Part shown: positions 61,542 through 64,000 of the stretch, one piece after another
Layout: every line of letters starts with the position of its first letter
How positions within the stretch are numbered: the stretch's first letter is position 1
Source of the DNA: Saprospiraceae bacterium
Lineage (GTDB): Bacteria; Bacteroidota; Bacteroidia; Chitinophagales; Saprospiraceae
Assembly: GCA_020630495.1 (NCBI GenBank)
Contig: JAHDBH010000002.1
Location: 25,279 to 89,278 of the forward strand
Direction: 5' to 3'
Length of the DNA: 64,000 nucleotides
Position numbers and translations under genes: made by a program
Notes under the pieces: model-generated
Seen by the model: only the letters and a program-made list of their open reading frames with translations
Told to the model about the DNA's origin: nothing
Database searches by the model: none

Positions 61542-63036
61542 AGAGCTCCTTTCCTACATCATAGTACTTGTCACCCTCCACCCAAAATAGCTTTTTGTCA
61601 TGATTAGCTATGAGCCTACAGGCATAGACATATGACCTGAAAAACTTAAAGAGATAGTCGTAGTCAAGAGACTGAGGATCATCTGCTGGCTGGTGGTAGT
61701 ACTTATTGATCGCATCATCAAATCCTGTATAGCCTAGGCTGAATGTAGGTGCAGGAACACCCTTAGCGGCAAAATTCACATTGTCACTTCGATCAAATAG
61801 ATTTTGCTCAGGGGCCGCATCTTCCATCGCATCGAGACCAAATGTCATACAAGCCTTCTCTATGAGCGGCTGAGCAGTCGTCCGTGTGAGACCTATGATG
61901 CTAGCTCGGCTTGTATCATTGTATCCAGCATTGTCAGAGTTAAAACAGTACATGACTTTGTCAAGCGCAATGAGAGGATTGTCAGCATAGTGCTGAGATC
62001 CGAGTAGTCCCTTTTCTTCTCCTGTAAAGAATATATAGATGGCAGATCGCCTGGTGGGATACTTAGCAATGTTCTCAGCAGCTGATAATACAGTCGTAGA
62101 TCCCACAGCATTATCTCTGGCGCCATTGTAGATGCTATCATTTTCTACAGGTCGGCCTACACCCACATGATCATAGTGCGCGCTATAGATGATATACTCG
62201 TCTTTGAGCAGAGGATCGGTTCCCTCTGTGATACCGACTACATTGAAGCTGTCAAATTTTTTGTCACTGTATCCTTCAAGCACTATGCGTGCTGATGCTC
62301 CACCGTCTTTCATCTGTGAGACGAGCGCTTCATTCTCCGTATTGATCCAGAGGTGTGGATAGCTCGAGCCAGATCCGTCGTCTAGACCTGTACGAGGAGT
62401 GGACAAGAACTGGACCAAGAAATTAAATGGAAGCTGAGGATTATTGTACACCTCGATCAGCGCGACTGCTCCGAGCTCAGATGCTCGCTCACGCTTTTCT
62501 CTACCTGCAAAGAACCACTGCTGCGGAGAACTCTGTCCTTCGTAGCCACAGAGGACCACCACTGTCTTACCACTTACGTCTAGATTTTCGTAGTCTTCCG
62601 CTGCACCATAGTTAGCCCAGACGAGCTCAGCGCTCATGTCCATATTATCTCCACGGAGCATGACGGCTGACTCATTGATCTTGAGGCTATCCTTACCTAC
62701 AAGTATCATCCCTGATGTAGGAGGAGAGACGGTAGACATGGGTACACGCTGTAGATAGTCATCAGTACCTGGTGCTGGCTTCACACCATAGCGCATCAGC
62801 GTCGTGGCAAGATATCTTCCCGCTATGCGCAGCTCGTCAGATGGAGTATCTCTCCCACTCATCTCATCAGAGGCCAGATAGTGTATATGACCTTTAAGAG
62901 TCGACATTTGCACGGTCTCTGCTGTAAGTCGCTGGTCGAGCGGTGTAGAGTCGGTTACCGTTAGGTTTTTGGTTTCGCTACAGGAAGAGATGATGAGCAT
63001 CAGACAAGCCAGTAGACCGTAGTGTAACTTCTTCAT
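61528..63036 (-). CDS. M28-family metallopeptidase lipoprotein with PA domain
   Basis: 502 residues from the ATG at 63036 (MKKLHYGLLACLMLIISSC, lipobox ISSC, Cys19); the frame is open to 63165 but the extra 43 residues would hide the signal. A PA domain (about 105-255) is inserted before the catalytic part. Zinc ligands and active-site residues: SAHYDH (His287, Asp289), ARDNA (Asp308), TGEE (Glu340/Glu341), NSDNAG (Asp368) and a late KYYHQPADD histidine. It is an aminopeptidase or carboxypeptidase at the envelope. It overlaps the PLD gene by 14 bases. Confidence 0.93.
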   Translation of the reverse strand: MKKLHYGLLACLMLIISSCSETKNLTVTDSTPLDQRLTAETVQMSTLKGHIHYLASDEMSGRDTPSDELRIAGRYLATTLMRYGVKPAPGTDDYLQRVPMSTVSPPTSGMILVGKDSLKINESAVMLRGDNMDMSAELVWANYGAAEDYENLDVSGKTVVVLCGYEGQSSPQQWFFAGREKRERASELGAVALIEVYNNPQLPFNFLVQFLSTPRTGLDDGSGSSYPHLWINTENEALVSQMKDGGASARIVLEGYSDKKFDSFNVVGITEGTDPLLKDEYIIYSAHYDHVGVGRPVENDSIYNGARDNAVGSTTVLSAAENIAKYPTRRSAIYIFFTGEEKGLLGSQHYADNPLIALDKVMYCFNSDNAGYNDTSRASIIGLTRTTAQPLIEKACMTFGLDAMEDAAPEQNLFDRSDNVNFAAKGVPAPTFSLGYTGFDDAINKYYHQPADDPQSLDYDYLFKFFRSYVYACRLIANHDKKLFWVEGDKYYDVGKELYGME

Positions 63037-63380
63037 GAAGAGTATGTATAATTTTTGTGGTGTGAAGATAGGAAATTTCGCAGCAGGTTCAGTACAAGCC
63101 ATGCATGGTGCGATCCAGCGAACTGCAAGTGATTCCTCTACATAATCCCCATCAGCGCAAATCACAATCCATCAACCCATATAGATGCACTACAGAATAT
63201 ACGCTCGTGATTATCAGGTATGATCTGCTATGCCTGAGCGGCATCATCAGGTCTGCTGTACTGAGGTGTCTAGATGGTCTGAGCTATCTTCGTATGTGCA
63301 TTACTCACCCGCGCCAGCCGATGATACGTAGTGGATTGCGGGTAATGTGGAGAGTGCGCTGCCCGTAGATGAAATAGCAT
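63037..63380. other. 344-base divergent gap before the glycosyltransferase
   Basis: Divergent promoter region of the M28 and glycosyltransferase genes. A weak TATCTTCA box lies on the minus strand ~31 bases before the M28 ATG. I see no hairpin, repeat or supported ORF. Confidence 0.5.
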
Positions 63381-64000
63381 ATGATTACTGCCATCATACC
63401 TTGCTTCAATGAGGAAGACTGCATCGCTCGAGCGATCGAATCCGTGCTGTGGGCTGATGAGATCCTCGTGGTAGATAGTTACAGCACTGATGGTACTGTA
63501 GATATCATCAAGTCTTATCCATCTGTCCGCCTAGTGCAGCATGAGTATCGATACAGCGCCGCTCAGAAAAACTGGATCATACCACAGGCTCAGCATCCCT
63601 GGATCATACTTCTGGACGCGGATGAGGTGCTCAGTGACGCTCTCCGAGAGGAGATACTTCAGACGCACTTGGGCTCCTCCAGTCTCATGGACTCGCAAGA
63701 GTCTACGGACGATAGCCCTCCAACTAAAAAGCCTAAGGAATCGAAGACATCAAGTCTCGCCGTGAACGCTAAAATAGATCGCACGACCGTCACGGCTTAC
63801 TCTATACCTAGGACCAACTATTTCTACGGCAAGCGTCTACGTCATGTGTGGAAAAGCGATAAAGTGACGCGATTTTTTCACAGAGATCATAGTCGCTACC
63901 AAGATCTAGAGGTACATGCCAAGTTAGAGACTGACGGAGCTATTGGGACGATGACCAGTCCCATACATCATCATAGCTTCAAGTCCGAGGAGCACTATCT
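63381..64000 (+). CDS. WaaE-like family 2 glycosyltransferase, 5' part
   Basis: The frame from the ATG at 63381 stays open for 206 codons to the window end. GT-A signatures: MITAIIPCFNEEDCIARAIE, VVDSYSTDGT with the D-x-D-like pair, LLDADEVLSDALREE, and NYFYGKRLRHVW with a later HHHSF segment, as in WaaE/KdtX lipopolysaccharide-core glucosyltransferases. Residues ~97-134 form a polar, Ser- and Lys-rich insert between the DADE region and the IPRTNYF strand. It may extend the lipopolysaccharide core or an O-antigen. Divergent from the M28 gene. Confidence 0.88.
   Translation, partial: MITAIIPCFNEEDCIARAIESVLWADEILVVDSYSTDGTVDIIKSYPSVRLVQHEYRYSAAQKNWIIPQAQHPWIILLDADEVLSDALREEILQTHLGSSSLMDSQESTDDSPPTKKPKESKTSSLAVNAKIDRTTVTAYSIPRTNYFYGKRLRHVWKSDKVTRFFHRDHSRYQDLEVHAKLETDGAIGTMTSPIHHHSFKSEEHY

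Noticed and set aside
63105..63368. 87-residue open frame in the divergent gap before the glycosyltransferase
   Set aside because: No signal, no domain, and it overlaps the promoter region of two divergent genes.
1..64000. Search for tRNA genes by eye (TTCGA-type arms and paired stems)
   Set aside because: No candidate had both a T-arm and an acceptor stem. A covariance-model scan would be decisive.
1..64000. Search for CRISPR arrays and transposases
   Set aside because: No regularly spaced repeats, cas genes or transposase-like frames were seen; repeats in the adhesin genes are protein-coding.

Overview
The window looks like a chromosomal segment of a member of the Bacteroidota, most likely in or near the Saprospirales. 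Supporting features are type IX secretion (T9SS) sorting domains of both type A and type B, a SusD-family lipoprotein, a DUF1800/DUF1501 pair, a GbsR-type regulator next to small membrane proteins, promoter elements resembling the Bacteroidota TAnnTTTG box, and almost no Shine-Dalgarno sequences. The genus is inference. I found no tRNA, rRNA, CRISPR array, prophage or transposase. One short element with terminal inverted repeats is the only possible mobile DNA.

Layout. 1-1.7 kb: the 3' end of a SusD-like gene carrying SusE/SusF-like modules, a VOC protein and a small membrane protein. 1.8-11.3 kb (minus): acetyl-CoA synthetase and two paralogous type B adhesins. 11.5-18.5 kb: an OmpA-type lipoprotein, a minus-strand trio (lamin-tail protein, membrane protein, ElaA-like acetyltransferase), aspartate-semialdehyde dehydrogenase and an orphan coiled-coil protein. 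18.6-26 kb (minus): two large secreted proteins with T9SS tails, one of them an M36 metalloprotease. 26.2-28.4 kb: rlmB, a TraB-family lipoprotein and a gamma-carbonic anhydrase. 28.7-33.7 kb: tRNA maintenance genes (cca, dusB), a NhaD antiporter and a gene-poor 567-base gap holding the inverted-repeat element. 33.7-36.4 kb (minus): an operon of DoxX, a starch-binding-like lipoprotein and a secreted alpha-amylase. 36.7-41.5 kb: small single genes and a SerA-like dehydrogenase. 41.6-43.4 kb (minus): a GbsR-type regulator with three membrane proteins. 43.6-52.2 kb: cysQ and an M16 peptidase, divergent from purH, coaX, an outer-membrane protein and two paralogous TPR proteins. 52.6-55.9 kb: a DUF1800/DUF1501 pair. 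56-63 kb (minus): M28 peptidase, phospholipase-D-like lipoprotein, DUF4956 membrane protein, CotH-like protein and a VTC-domain protein. The last 0.6 kb starts a WaaE-like glycosyltransferase.

How it works together. Much of the window encodes surface and secreted proteins: six carry C-terminal regions that look like T9SS tails. The most promising uncharacterised system is the tightly packed DUF4956-CotH-VTC cluster. It combines a membrane protein, a kinase-fold protein with an ILEI-like domain and a beta-helix, and an enzyme that keeps the polyphosphate-polymerase residues. Other signals worth pursuing are SusE-like modules inside a SusD protein, TATCTTT boxes placed directly before several start codons, a short upstream ORF overlapping dusB, and a strong preference for A-ending Ile and Leu codons before G.
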